Shown: positions 32,547 through 42,430 of the stretch, one piece after another | Numbering within the stretch: position 1 is the first letter of the stretch | How the letters are laid out: each line of letters begins with the position of its first letter | NCBI GenBank assembly: GCA_001592805.2 | Contig: CP051139.1 | Span: 2,170,001 to 2,234,000, forward strand | Length of the DNA: 64,000 nt | DNA from: Peltaster fructicola | Taxonomy: Eukaryota; Ascomycota; Dothideomycetes | Direction: 5' to 3' | The notes under the pieces: generated by a model | The model's input: the letters and a program-made list of their open reading frames with translations, nothing else | Databases searched by the model: none | What the model was told of the DNA's origin: nothing | Program-made: the position numbers and the translations under genes

Positions 32547-34493
32547 TCAATATTGGTCCATCTCGCCAGTGTGTGAGTCATTTTCTGGTGACGGCTCGTC
32601 TGAGATAGATGACGGCTTGCTCGGAAGCATCTCAAGCATGGCGGCATTCGCAGCCAAAGAATCGACAGCAAATTGCAACCACGGCGCTTTCTTGGCGCTG
32701 ACCCGTAAGGTCCATCCAAACTCACTAAGTCTGCAAGCGTAGAAGGTTGCCTCTTCGCCAGCAGGACTTGACGCTTGTAACAAAGCACCAAAGGTGCCGA
32801 TGAGCGCAAAGTTCGTGGCTGAAGCAAAGTACCAGAATGCACTAAGATGCTCTGACTTGAGACGGTTGACGACGTCCATCGCACTGATGAGTCGTGTCTT
32901 AGCTGCGGATCGACAGATGAAGAGCAGGTAAGGGTCTGCGGTTGCAGGGTCTAATGACTGGACGATGCGGCGGTGTATGCTCATCTCTGCTGCAAAGTAG
33001 GCAAGGTGGAGGTAGCCGTTCGGACAACGTTGTCCTGGTGCCCAGCTGTCTATCTTGCAGTGCTGTGGTAGTTGAGTGAACCAATCCTTGAGCTTGATTT
33101 GCACCGGCTTAGCACGCTTCAATACTAATTGTGTAGCATTGCGGCCAGCATTGGCGAAGATAGACTTGGCGTTCTCGCTGTAGAATGTTTCGCAGACTTC
33201 ACTCATGATTGTCGTGAGTGTTATCATCTGCATAAAGACGTCCCTGCCTTGCAGCGTAAGCTCGTCAGAGTCGGCGACGCCCTCTGATATAAGTCCATCG
33301 TCAAAGTCTTCCTCGATGAGAGGTGCGACATTCCACTCAGCAGTGCTGATATGCGTTGGTCGTCCATTGACGACCGCAGACCATTTGTCTTGCATGTATA
33401 GTGCCCATGCCAGTCGCTTACGCAATCGCTTCTCCCACGAGGATATCGTCCACCGCGAGCAATCAAGATGAAGACCAATTTCTTGACCGAGTGCGACCAG
33501 TTGCACTGTGAGTGGCCATGTACTAAGTCGGGACAGTTGTGATAGCAAAAGACCTGCCTGGACAGCGCTCATCTTGGGTCGCTGCATTGAGATGGTCAGG
33601 CTTGTAATGGCGACATACTCGAGTCGAGTAATGTCGGGCAACGGAGAGTTGGCGACTGCAGGCTCTTGTGTCCACCAGGTGATTGCAAGCAGATACATGG
33701 CAGCCAGGAGTGGTGGGTTGAATTGCATATCGTTGTTCTTCTGGCGCTCCACGAAGGCATGCTTCTGTATGATAGGAAAGCTGGGATGCACGTTACGGAA
33801 GTAGATGTCGATCAAAGCAGGACCATGAGGAGACACGATTTGCTCAATTTCTGCCAGTGCTCTTGCCTCGTCGTCCGGTATGGGCACTTCAGCGTCATCA
33901 AATGTGCTGAAGTACTCATTGTCGTCGATTCGTCGAAGCGTGCCGAAGTGCGAACATGATTCGTTCTTGTTGCTGAAGTCGCCAAGGCCAATGATAGAGG
34001 CATCCAGTGCTGTGGTCTGGCCAATGTATCTGCAATGACGATGTCGCTGTAAGCTAAGTGAGTCGTCTACGATGGACGAGAAGGGCTGTACAGGAGGTAA
34101 TGGTTGTTTGACAGCGGCGGCATCTGTTTGTGAGGTGGATGGTCGTGAGGGCGAAGATGGCTGTGTGAGTAGTGGGCTCCTCTTAGCAGGACTCTCCTTC
34201 TTGCTTGGCTCCTCGAGCTTGCGTTTCCGAGGTTGAGCGTTCTCGATAAATGTGCAGTCCTGCTTGTGAAACTCGCAGAGAACGCACTTGCGGTTCTCTT
34301 GCTGCACACATTTGGACTTGCGTCTGCGGCAGCCATCACAAGGTCGCTCCCTCCTGCCGCGTGGGATTGTGGTCTGTTGAAGTTGTTTGAGAGCGGGTCG
34401 ATCCTTGGTTGCGAGAGCGTATGTTTGTGGAAGTCCGGACCAAGGACCGATACTTTGTGGAGATGGCCTGGGAGCAAGCATAACGGCAGCCAT
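32547..34493 (-). CDS. Zn2Cys6 fungal transcription factor with MHR domain
   Basis: A single exon encodes 648 residues. The binuclear zinc cluster lies near residues 50-82: ERPCDGCRRRKSKCV, then KCVLCEFHKQDC, followed by a basic linker (QPRKRKLEEPSKK). The middle homology region (about residues 210-560) includes FPIIQKHAFVERQK, LAITWWTQEP, the signature GLHLDCSRWTISSWEKRLRK and RLAWALYMQDKWSA. These are DNA-binding regulators of metabolism in the nucleus. The spacing Cys-x6-Cys-x7-Cys within the cluster is within the family range. The target pathway cannot be told from sequence; the adjacent GH55 gene, tail to tail, is not evidence of regulation. The ATG at 34493 gives a start 50 residues before the cluster. 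Confidence 0.9.
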   Translation of the reverse strand: MAAVMLAPRPSPQSIGPWSGLPQTYALATKDRPALKQLQQTTIPRGRRERPCDGCRRRKSKCVQQENRKCVLCEFHKQDCTFIENAQPRKRKLEEPSKKESPAKRSPLLTQPSSPSRPSTSQTDAAAVKQPLPPVQPFSSIVDDSLSLQRHRHCRYIGQTTALDASIIGLGDFSNKNESCSHFGTLRRIDDNEYFSTFDDAEVPIPDDEARALAEIEQIVSPHGPALIDIYFRNVHPSFPIIQKHAFVERQKNNDMQFNPPLLAAMYLLAITWWTQEPAVANSPLPDITRLEYVAITSLTISMQRPKMSAVQAGLLLSQLSRLSTWPLTVQLVALGQEIGLHLDCSRWTISSWEKRLRKRLAWALYMQDKWSAVVNGRPTHISTAEWNVAPLIEEDFDDGLISEGVADSDELTLQGRDVFMQMITLTTIMSEVCETFYSENAKSIFANAGRNATQLVLKRAKPVQIKLKDWFTQLPQHCKIDSWAPGQRCPNGYLHLAYFAAEMSIHRRIVQSLDPATADPYLLFICRSAAKTRLISAMDVVNRLKSEHLSAFWYFASATNFALIGTFGALLQASSPAGEEATFYACRLSEFGWTLRVSAKKAPWLQFAVDSLAANAAMLEMLPSKPSSISDEPSPENDSHTGEMDQY

Positions 34494-35549
34494 GTTGCTG
34501 GTTCGAGGTCGTGTGCCTTCGTCGTATGAAGAAGAGTGAAGTCGGAAGTTGTGTGAATGGACTCTGGTCTAGATTTCAAGCTCTCAGGTATATGCCAGAT
34601 CGGAAATGCGGTTCATGGAAGTCTCGATAAGCGTAGGTTAGTTCAACAGCCACAATGGCGTAGTAGATCACGCCTGGTCAGATAGGATCACACAGAGCAG
34701 CCTTTAGGACAAGGTGACCAAGAGTTCGTGTTGTCATTGAAAGGACAGAGAGTGCTGTGAATGCTCTGAACTTGCTCGCGTGAGAGATGGGAAGGAGAGA
34801 TGACAAGAGTGAGACTGGGCACACGAGCCAAAGCCTGATAGATAGTACGTGCCGCGATACATCATCCCTTTCCTTGATGCTCTGTGTAAGCAGTGCCGTG
34901 GTTTGACAGAGCTGCAATCGAGAGCGATGAGATCCCGGAAAGTACGTAGACCTTTACGTACTGATTATACAACGGAAACTGAGAGCAGGGACGCTATTGT
35001 TAAGTTAGGAACGACAAAGATAAGGAAGTTGATCAAAGCCAATCAGGATTGCAATGTTGAGAGTGCGAAGAACACAGCATGAGTCTGCTATACAGAGGTA
35101 CACTTATCGTTTGCTTCTTAGCTCTAGGTGAGCCGCATTTTAGTGGTGATGTCTTGGCAGAACACAGCCTCATCTTCCTGCTCGATACCACAACTCTCTA
35201 GAATGTCAAGCACATGGCATTAACGACCTTCTCATGCAGACTCACGACCATACCGACACGTACGCCTACTCGCATCCCTCCGAAGGGCAAGAGTCCGCCG
35301 CAATCGAAACAGCAATTGATGGTTACTCCGCCACGCCTGTAGCAGCGTACAAGGGTACATGACGTCTGCAATGGAGATCATCCTAAGACGCTTGCGAGAA
35401 GGTGGATCATGTAGGAGAGACAACGGCATGGGAGATATCCAGGTAGTTCTGCTGATTCGTCGAACTTTAACTATATCAGGAAGCTGTCTGCAGTGCTGAC
35501 CACACACTACAACCTCGACCTTTCATTGTGGCACTATCAGACATCAACC
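34494..35549. other. Gene-free region upstream of the Zn2Cys6 gene
   Basis: About 1 kb. The stretch 34930-35060 is richer in A and contains TACGTA twice near 34942-34960. Short frames on both strands have no protein character that I trust. The long promoter of the transcription factor probably lies here. Confidence 0.4.
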
Positions 35550-36032
35550 TCACAGTGGGTTGCGTCGGTTCTCCTTCGCATCGGGTTGACCAGCAAGTTC
35601 ATGACGGGCGTCCGCTCGCACAACTCCGGTAGCCAGACGCTCGTGCCGTTGTTTGGTGCTCAAGTAGCGAAGCAAGCAATATGGGTGGCCAGTATCTCCA
35701 AGTCCATACTCTGCTTCAACAGCAGCGACCGCCTGTTGGGTCAAGCGAGAAGCCGAAGCTCTGTGGTCGCCAATGCTGTCGTTGTGCTCAGCAGCACCCT
35801 GTTGCTGCACAGCGGTTGATGGTTGAGCCACAGGAGCTTGATCTCGAGCCGGCCTGCTCTCTTGTGACCTGCCATCGTGTTTAGCGATGGACCATGGTGA
35901 AGCTTCTGCTTGTTCGGCAGCACTGGTTACGCCGTCAGTCATGAGTCTGCACATCGACACAGGTACGACTTACGCAGCAGTCTTTCGAACAGAAGCCCGC
36001 ATCTTCTCCAGTTGCTGTTTGTTGGGCACCAT
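35550..36032 (-). CDS. Small hypothetical protein, two exons
   Basis: A possible gene of 143 residues. Exon 36032-35974 (MVPNKQQLEKMRASVRKTAA) joins 35922-35550 through a GTAAGT...ACCAG intron of 51 bases with exact phase agreement, which random sequence rarely provides. The first 20 residues form a basic helix. The rest is polar and rich in Gln, Ala, Ser and Arg (QPSTAVQQQGAAEHND), probably disordered. No domain recognised. An opposite-strand frame of 108 codons overlaps, but it lacks splice support. The C-terminal end may be spliced differently. Confidence 0.4.
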
Positions 36033-37066
36033 GTCTTAGCTTTTAGGTGAGATGTCAAGACGCCAATGTCTATCTTGGAAGTGGTGAGTGAAAGTGTCCG
36101 GTATCAACACATCCACGAACACCATTATATATGCTTGGAAGCTGAGCAATCAGCCGCAACCCCTTCACAAGTCGTTTCCCTCCGCAGATCAGGTTTCATT
36201 TATCTTCCTTGACATAGGCCACACATCCATCTAGCACAGTCTTGCTGCTGCGCAACCCCATCAGTGGCGTCAGACTCTTTCGCCATGGTCGAGTGAATGT
36301 CTCAGAGGACTGGGACAAGGACTGTGGTGAATCCTTCGGCACGGAATAGTGGGAAATCAACAAGTCCACAACGAGCCGTTGAAACCGGAGAGATGCGTAC
36401 ATCATCAAAAATGAGATGTCTTTTTCAAAGTGACACGAGATACAAATGTGCCGGATGGATGTCATGCACGATATGCTTCCCCGATGCACTCTGGTTAGCG
36501 CAGTGAAACAGACAATCCTGGAACTATGCATGCCTGGCGATACCCAGGACGCAGTCGTGGAAATGCAGTGGACATAATTAGGCATGCACTGTTATATGCC
36601 TGCAGCCTTCTCACCGTTGCGAATCTTGACGCCACATCGGTTACACGTCTGACGACTCGGTTCAACACCACCCCATGGGCTGACAAGCTGCTGTGTACGA
36701 TAGGGATCGCGGACCGTCAAGGAGGTACTACAGGGGAAGAGGTCCCGACATGCATCGTAGCTCTGACCCCCGACAGACAGGCTGTTCCCCGGAGAGGCCC
36801 GTCCGATCATACTCTCGCGGCCGAGGTGCAGCGCGCAGGCTCTGCTCAGCCTTGCTAGACAGGGCGTCACAATCACCACTCGCAGTTGAAGTGTCAAGTT
36901 GTGGGACCGTGCTCGAATGCAGCAAGCAAGCACTCATACAGACCACCGGCGCATGAAGACGAGGTAAGATGAACCTGGTCATGGCGGCACGCATTTCTCA
37001 TCAGATGCAGTTCCAAACGGGTACACTCAGCTATGAAAAACGTCTCTGCGTGTTCATGAGAGCTGA
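36033..37066. other. Spacer between a small gene and the valyl-tRNA synthetase 3' end
   Basis: About 1 kb. A minus-strand frame of 129 codons (36585-36196) and overlapping frames at 36592-36956 are open, but none has a recognisable domain or splice pattern. I leave the region unassigned. Confidence 0.4.
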
Positions 37067-40000
37067 TCACAGCTTCATCTGCTCGAATCGGGCCAGATTA
37101 GCTTCCAAGATTCGTTGCATGCTCTCCCAGTCCTTAAGCTTCCTCTGCTCGGATGCACGAATCTGTTCCCCGACCATGTCGCCAAGTGTGCCGATGACAC
37201 GTTCTTGCTCCTTCACACCATCAGCAGCCTTGGTGAGCTTGGCCTGAATCTTCTTGATCTCGGCGTCGGGATCAACCTGGCCGTTGATCTTGACATATAC
37301 TGCGGCCGACGAAGAGACAGGGTAGACTGCCGCGCCACTGGGCACAGCTTCGTCGTGCTTGAGTATGGTCAGCTGTGTGAGAGCCTTGCCAGCTAGTGTC
37401 TTGATGGAAGCTTGCTCAGCAGCTGCTGTCGTGTGAGCCTCGGCATTGAGAGCCTGCACGAACGCTTGACCATCCTCTTTGATGCCGCATTCTTGCAGCA
37501 GCGAGCGGACACCTTTGGAGCAGCCAAGCAAGAGCTCGTAGGCTCGCTCTCCCTTTGGATCCTCAAGCGAGGCATCGAACTCCGGATAGTCAGCGATGAC
37601 AATACTCTTGGTGCTGTCATTCGGTCGTCTTGGCAGTCTCTGCCAAAGCTCCTCAGTCAAGAATGGCATGTATGGGTGGATCAGGCGTAATGCTGCGTCC
37701 AAAGATGTGTACAGAGTGTCGAGAGCACTTCTCTTCTCCTCTTCAGTGCCGTCTCGAATGATCGACTTTGAGTTCTCAATGTAAACGTCACACAGGTCAT
37801 ACAGCCAGTAGCCATGAATAGCCTGAGTGGAACGAGCAAACTCACGCTTAGCAAGCGCATCATTCACCTCGCGAGTGGCTTCATTCATCTTGTGTAAGAT
37901 GAATCGCTCTGGTAAGCTTTCCTTGCCAGTCTTGCCTCCCTTTTCGTTTGGCTTGAAGTCAGCCGGCAAATTGCCCAGAACGTACTTGGTTGCCTGGTAG
38001 ATCTTGTTACAGAAGTTTCGGTACGAGCGCATGACCTTGACGTCGAAGTTGATGTCACCACCTCCTGTGGTGTAATTGACCAAGGAGAATCGTAAGGCAT
38101 CAGCACCGCACTCATCGATGCCATCGGGAAATGCGGACTTCTGCCACTTCGTAGCACGTTCAATCTCTTTAGGTGCCAGATTACCAACCTTCAGCTTGTC
38201 GTTGAGCGTTTGAAGAGTGACACCGTCCATGATGTCGACTGGATCGATGACATTGCCGAGAGATTTTGACATCTTGCGACCCTCCGAGTCCCGCACCAGG
38301 GAGTGGCAGTAGACCTCGGTGAAGGGCACCTTACCAGTGAGCTTGATTCCGAACATGATCATACGTGCGACCCAGAAGAAGAGAATGTCCCATCCGGTCT
38401 CCAGAACAGACGTAGGATACAGCTTTTCGAAGTCGTGTGTCTTGTTGGGCCAGCCGAGCGTTGAGAATGGCCAGAGTCCTGATGAGAACCATGTGTCGAG
38501 ACAATCAGGATCTCGCTGAAGCTCAAATTTCTGGCCAGGGAACTTCTTCTCTGCCTTTTCTCGAGCTTCTTCCTCGGTCTTGGCGCATACCCAATGCTTC
38601 TCATCAGTGTCATACGCCGGGCCATCGGCAAGCTTGACGTGGTAGGCAGGCACCTGGTGTCCCCACCAAAGTTGCCTCGACAGACACCAGTCGTCGATAG
38701 ACTCCATCCACCGATAGTAGGTGTTTTCTGCAGTCTTGGGCTGCAGCTTGATAGTGCCGTTTCTGATAACCTCAATCGCGGGTTCTGCAAGAGGCTTCAT
38801 GTGCATCCACCACTGTGGCTTGAGGATTGGTTCGATGACGTCCTTCGACTTGCTGCACAGCGGGATGGCCATTTTGTTGTCAGCCTTGCCGACGTAGAGG
38901 CCAAGCATCTCCAGCTCAGCGATGACGGTATAACGAACATCGAAACGTTTTTGACCTTCGAATGGACCAGCGTTGGCGTTCATTGTACCATCGTCGTTGA
39001 GGATGTTGATGAACTCCAGCTTGTGCTCCTTTCCGCGCTTGAAATCGTTGAAATCGTGAGCAGGAGTGATCTTGACTGCGCCAGTACCGAAGTCTTTCTC
39101 AACGGTCTCGTCGCCGAAGATTGGTAGCAGTCGGTCAACGAACGGGTGCTTGACCTTCTTGCCAAGTAGGTGCTTATACCGCTCGTCTGAAGGGTGCACA
39201 GCGACACCTGAGTCTCCGAGCATTGTCTCCGGACGAGTAGTGGCGACCTCGATGAACTCATCGGTGCCGTCAATAGGATATCTGAAGTTCCAGATAGAGC
39301 CAAATTCGATCTTCTTCTCGTAGCCTGGCACGTCAAGCTTCGTGGAGCCTTCAAGCTCCTTCTGATCGACCTCAAGGTTGGACAAAGCAGTGCTCAGCTT
39401 TGTGCACCAGTTGACAAGGCGATTGGCCCTGTAGATGAGGCCTTCGTCGTGGAGTTGAGTGAACGTCTGAAGCACTGCAGCTGAGAGGTTTGCATCCATG
39501 GTGAATGCTTCTCGTGTCCAATCGACAGAGGCGCCGAGTCTGCCGAGCACAGTGTTGATCTTCTTGTGGTACTCCTCCTTCCACTCCCACACGGTTTCGA
39601 CGAACTTCTCTCGACCGAGATCGTGTCGGGTCAGGCCATTCCGGCGATGGTAGAGCATGTTCTCCACAACGCTCTGTGTCGATATACCAGCGTGATCGCA
39701 GCCAGGAACGTACAGCACTGTCTTGCCGCGCATACGGTTCCATCGAATCATAACATCTTGGAGCGAGGTTGCGAGAGCATGTCCTATGTGTAGTGCACCT
39801 GTGACGTTTGGTGGTGGTATCGAGATGACGAAGTATCCATTCTTCTTAACGTCGTTGTCTTTGGTGAATTCAGGCTTATGGAAGCCCTCTTTCTCCCACC
39901 AATCGTACCAAGCACTTTCGACCACGGACGGGATATAGGCCTTGTGGTAATCATCGTCGAGGTCCTTCAAGATCTTCTTCTCGCCCTTGGGTGTGTCCTC

Positions 40001-40333
40001 CTTGTAAGGTGGCAGTTTCTGCAGCTCTTTTTTCTTCTCTTTCTGCTTGGGCTGTGATGCCGCTTGTAAGGCCTTCTGTTTTGCTTGCTTCTCGGCGAAC
40101 TTGGCAGCTTTCTCAGCCTTAGCCCTCTCCCTTGCGAGCTCCTTCTCTGACTTTTCCTTCTTCTCTCCGTTCTGATCACCTCCATCCTTGCCTACAGCGT
40201 TGTGACCTTTGACGTCATTCTCAGCAGCATCGAGGATGGATTTCTTGGTGTCTGCTGAGAGTGGAGGTGGCTGTCCTGAGACAGGACCTGTTGGCTCGCC
40301 TGTGGCATTGTGTGAAGCAGCGTTCAACGCCAT
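37067..40333 (-). CDS. VAS1: Valyl-tRNA synthetase (cytosolic start at 40333; in-frame mitochondrial presequence upstream to about 40495)
   Basis: The 1088-residue form from the first AUG is a complete class Ia ValRS. After a Lys/Glu-rich N-terminal extension come the catalytic HIGH motif (GALHIGHALAT), CP1 editing domain (around TTRPETMLGDSGVAVHP), KMSKS motif (GRKMSKSLGNVIDP), anticodon-binding helices and a C-terminal coiled coil (PDAEIKKIQAKLTKAADG). It charges tRNA-Val and hydrolyses misacylated threonine. The ATG at 40333 has a strong context (ACCAAGATGG). The frame stays open for 54 codons upstream and encodes LAARALAFRRIPLHFSLPAR and RAF, a textbook mitochondrial presequence, but has no ATG. 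S. cerevisiae VAS1 makes both isoforms from two AUGs; here the longer form would need a near-cognate codon, such as ATT at 40414 or GTG at 40495, or a spliced upstream exon. Confidence 0.95.
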   Translation of the reverse strand: MALNAASHNATGEPTGPVSGQPPPLSADTKKSILDAAENDVKGHNAVGKDGGDQNGEKKEKSEKELARERAKAEKAAKFAEKQAKQKALQAASQPKQKEKKKELQKLPPYKEDTPKGEKKILKDLDDDYHKAYIPSVVESAWYDWWEKEGFHKPEFTKDNDVKKNGYFVISIPPPNVTGALHIGHALATSLQDVMIRWNRMRGKTVLYVPGCDHAGISTQSVVENMLYHRRNGLTRHDLGREKFVETVWEWKEEYHKKINTVLGRLGASVDWTREAFTMDANLSAAVLQTFTQLHDEGLIYRANRLVNWCTKLSTALSNLEVDQKELEGSTKLDVPGYEKKIEFGSIWNFRYPIDGTDEFIEVATTRPETMLGDSGVAVHPSDERYKHLLGKKVKHPFVDRLLPIFGDETVEKDFGTGAVKITPAHDFNDFKRGKEHKLEFINILNDDGTMNANAGPFEGQKRFDVRYTVIAELEMLGLYVGKADNKMAIPLCSKSKDVIEPILKPQWWMHMKPLAEPAIEVIRNGTIKLQPKTAENTYYRWMESIDDWCLSRQLWWGHQVPAYHVKLADGPAYDTDEKHWVCAKTEEEAREKAEKKFPGQKFELQRDPDCLDTWFSSGLWPFSTLGWPNKTHDFEKLYPTSVLETGWDILFFWVARMIMFGIKLTGKVPFTEVYCHSLVRDSEGRKMSKSLGNVIDPVDIMDGVTLQTLNDKLKVGNLAPKEIERATKWQKSAFPDGIDECGADALRFSLVNYTTGGGDINFDVKVMRSYRNFCNKIYQATKYVLGNLPADFKPNEKGGKTGKESLPERFILHKMNEATREVNDALAKREFARSTQAIHGYWLYDLCDVYIENSKSIIRDGTEEEKRSALDTLYTSLDAALRLIHPYMPFLTEELWQRLPRRPNDSTKSIVIADYPEFDASLEDPKGERAYELLLGCSKGVRSLLQECGIKEDGQAFVQALNAEAHTTAAAEQASIKTLAGKALTQLTILKHDEAVPSGAAVYPVSSSAAVYVKINGQVDPDAEIKKIQAKLTKAADGVKEQERVIGTLGDMVGEQIRASEQRKLKDWESMQRILEANLARFEQMKL

Positions 40334-40744
40334 CTTGGTGAAAGCCCGTCTGGCGGGTAGTGAGAAGTGAAGTGGTATGCGCCGAAACGCAAGAGCACGT
40401 GCTGCGAGCCCAATGTTGATGGTTGCTCGATATTGGCAATTCGAAGAATCGGCCGAGTGTTGAGTCTGTAGCTGGAGACAGTGTATAGTCTGCACACTGC
40501 TTTAGGCTTGTGTGAGTCACCCAATCACTCTTTGATGTAGAGCTGCGAATTTAGTCGTGTATTTCGTGAAGTCTGCAAGGGCCTATTCTGATAACCGAGC
40601 TGGTTGAACCAATCAGAAGCTCAAGATTTCGGCATTGTCTCAATTGAAGGTTGTTTGCTACGTTGTCACACGAGCGCTGATGTTGTCCATTGGCCTGCGC
40701 AATGCTGCAGTTGAGACGAGAAGAGTAGCTAAGGCTACCTGACC
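40334..40744. promoter_or_regulatory. Divergent promoter between valyl-tRNA synthetase and ZIP transporter
   Basis: Holds the 5' leader of VAS1 with the non-AUG presequence frame (to 40495). The stop that closes this frame upstream is TAA at 40504-40502. No ATG occurs on the minus strand between 40334 and about 40630. Confidence 0.5.
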
Positions 40745-42110
40745 ATGTACGACAGTAGCTGGGTTGGTGAGGTTCATGACAATAGCAATGATCTGAGCAC
40801 TGCTAATAACTGTACCAGCGACACCATCTCATCTCGACCCATATGCACATCTTCGAAGAGATGATGGCGCTCGACCTGCGTGTGGTTCCGGCAACTCAGT
40901 CCGCAACTATAACACCGGCCTGCACGTCGCCGCGTTGTTCCTCATTCTCTTCCTGAGCACACTCGCTTGCTCATTTCCGATCATTGTTCGACGCTTTCCA
41001 AGCCTACCCATACCGAATCACACCATCTTCATCTCGAGGCATTTTGGCACAGGAGTCTTGATAGCCACTGCCTTCGTGCATCTCTTCCCGACAGCCTATA
41101 CCAGCCTCACAGACCCATGTCTGCCTCGCTTCTGGACTCATGTCTACCCGGCCATGGCTGGCTTCATAGCCATGGTTAGCGTGATGGTAGTGGTCAGCAT
41201 CGAGATGTTTTTTGCAATAAGAGGTGCAGGTCACTCACACCATGTTGACTTCACACAATTGAATGGAGGAGGAGGGAGTAGAGCAGCACGGCCGGAGACG
41301 CCACGATCTGAAAGCTTTCGACGCTTCAGGCAGATGCCACTGGGCACGCAGCAGGACGATGACACGAGTCATCTGCTGGCATCACAAGAGGAGGACACTC
41401 TGCAATCGCCAGCAGCAGCAGCAGCAGTGGACAAGCCGTTGCCACAACCGCCGCAGCAAGGAGATTCTGATTCCGATCTCGACCTTGATGAGCTTGATCA
41501 TATGGCTGATCCACCTCAGCAATTACACAAGCGCAATGCTCAGAACGGACGTGTACAACAGCGCCGTCATGTTTCATTCACGGAGGTCCAGACCACACAG
41601 CACTCTCAGGCGCATGAGGAGCGGCAAGTTCTTCAGTGCTTGTTACTTGAAGCTGGTATCCTTTTCCACAGTGTCTTCATCGGAATGGCTTTGTCTGTAT
41701 CGACCGGACCGGCCTTCGTGGTACTGTTGATCGCTATTTCCTTCCATCAGACCTTCGAAGGGTTGGCGCTTGGCAGCCGTATCGCAGCAATCAGCAGTTT
41801 CAGCACTACAAGTGCCAAGCCCTGGCTGATGAGCTTCATGTATGGTGTTACCACACCAATCGGCCAGGCAATTGGCCTCGCTGTACACGGTTTGTACGAT
41901 CCAGCGAGCGAGATGGGACTTTTGATGGTGGGAATTGTGAACGCCATCTCGACTGGTCTACTGTTATATGCTGGTCTTGTGCAGCTCATAGCAGAAGACT
42001 TCCTCAGTGATCACAGCTACGTTGACCTCACTGGCAACAAGCGCATCCAGGCCTGTTTGTCTGTGTTTGCGGGTGCCATGCTGATGAGTCTTGTCGGTGC
42101 TTTTGCATGA
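40745..42110 (+). CDS. ZIP-family zinc/iron transporter, plasma-membrane type
   Basis: A 22-base first exon (40745-40766, MYDSSWV) joins 40819-42110 through a 52-base intron with a GCTAATAAC branch point; the phase is exact and yields 437 residues. The N-terminus is extracellular and contains CGSGNS, usual for fungal ZIPs. TM1-TM3 follow (ALFLILFLSTLACSFPIIV; HFGTGVLIATAFVHLFPTAY; FIAMVSVMVVVSIEMFFA). A long cytosolic loop with GHSHH, acidic patches and a poly-Ala run (codons GCA) comes next. TM4 and TM5 carry the metal motifs HSVFIGMALSV and HQTFEGLALGSR, and three more helices end in GAMLMSLVGAFA. The protein should import Zn(II) or Fe(II). It is likely controlled by zinc status, but no operator was recognised. 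Confidence 0.92.
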
Positions 42111-42430
42111 GAGGAGATTTACGACACTGAGTATATCCTGATTTATCGACAGGCGGCGACGAAGGAGCTTCCGAATGCCATGACGGAAATCCATCATCTC
42201 TGAAGAACAATCTCGACTCGAGACTCGATCAAAGCTGTTCTTCACCGTTCTTATCGATGTATTTAGCATCTGGGTGTGCAGTTGATGTGCAGCTGTCTTG
42301 CCTTGGCGTATTGGCCCAGCACGTGGAGTCTCACGGCCTGGACGTCATTCCTTCTTCACCACAGTCCTTGGTAAAGACACCACATCACAACAGCCCACGA
42401 CTTTCGAGAAATGAACAGCATATTGCGATA
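42111..42430. other. Spacer between the ZIP and F-box-like genes
   Basis: About 320 bases holding the ZIP 3' UTR and the promoter of the next plus-strand gene. Nothing else is recognised. Confidence 0.4.

Noticed and set aside
35493-35819. Plus-strand frame of 108 codons overlapping the small minus-strand gene
   Set aside because: The minus-strand model has a phase-exact intron and a clean start; the plus frame has neither.
36196-36585. Minus-strand frame of 129 codons
   Set aside because: No domain, odd composition and no splice or promoter support; treated as chance.
36592-36956. Overlapping open frames on both strands between the small gene and VAS1
   Set aside because: Both strands are open, which points to base composition rather than coding; translations lack protein character apart from a weak CNRCG motif.
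41411-41426. CAG/GCA triplet run as a possible microsatellite
   Set aside because: Short (five or six units) and encodes a poly-Ala run in the ZIP loop; not a notable repeat.
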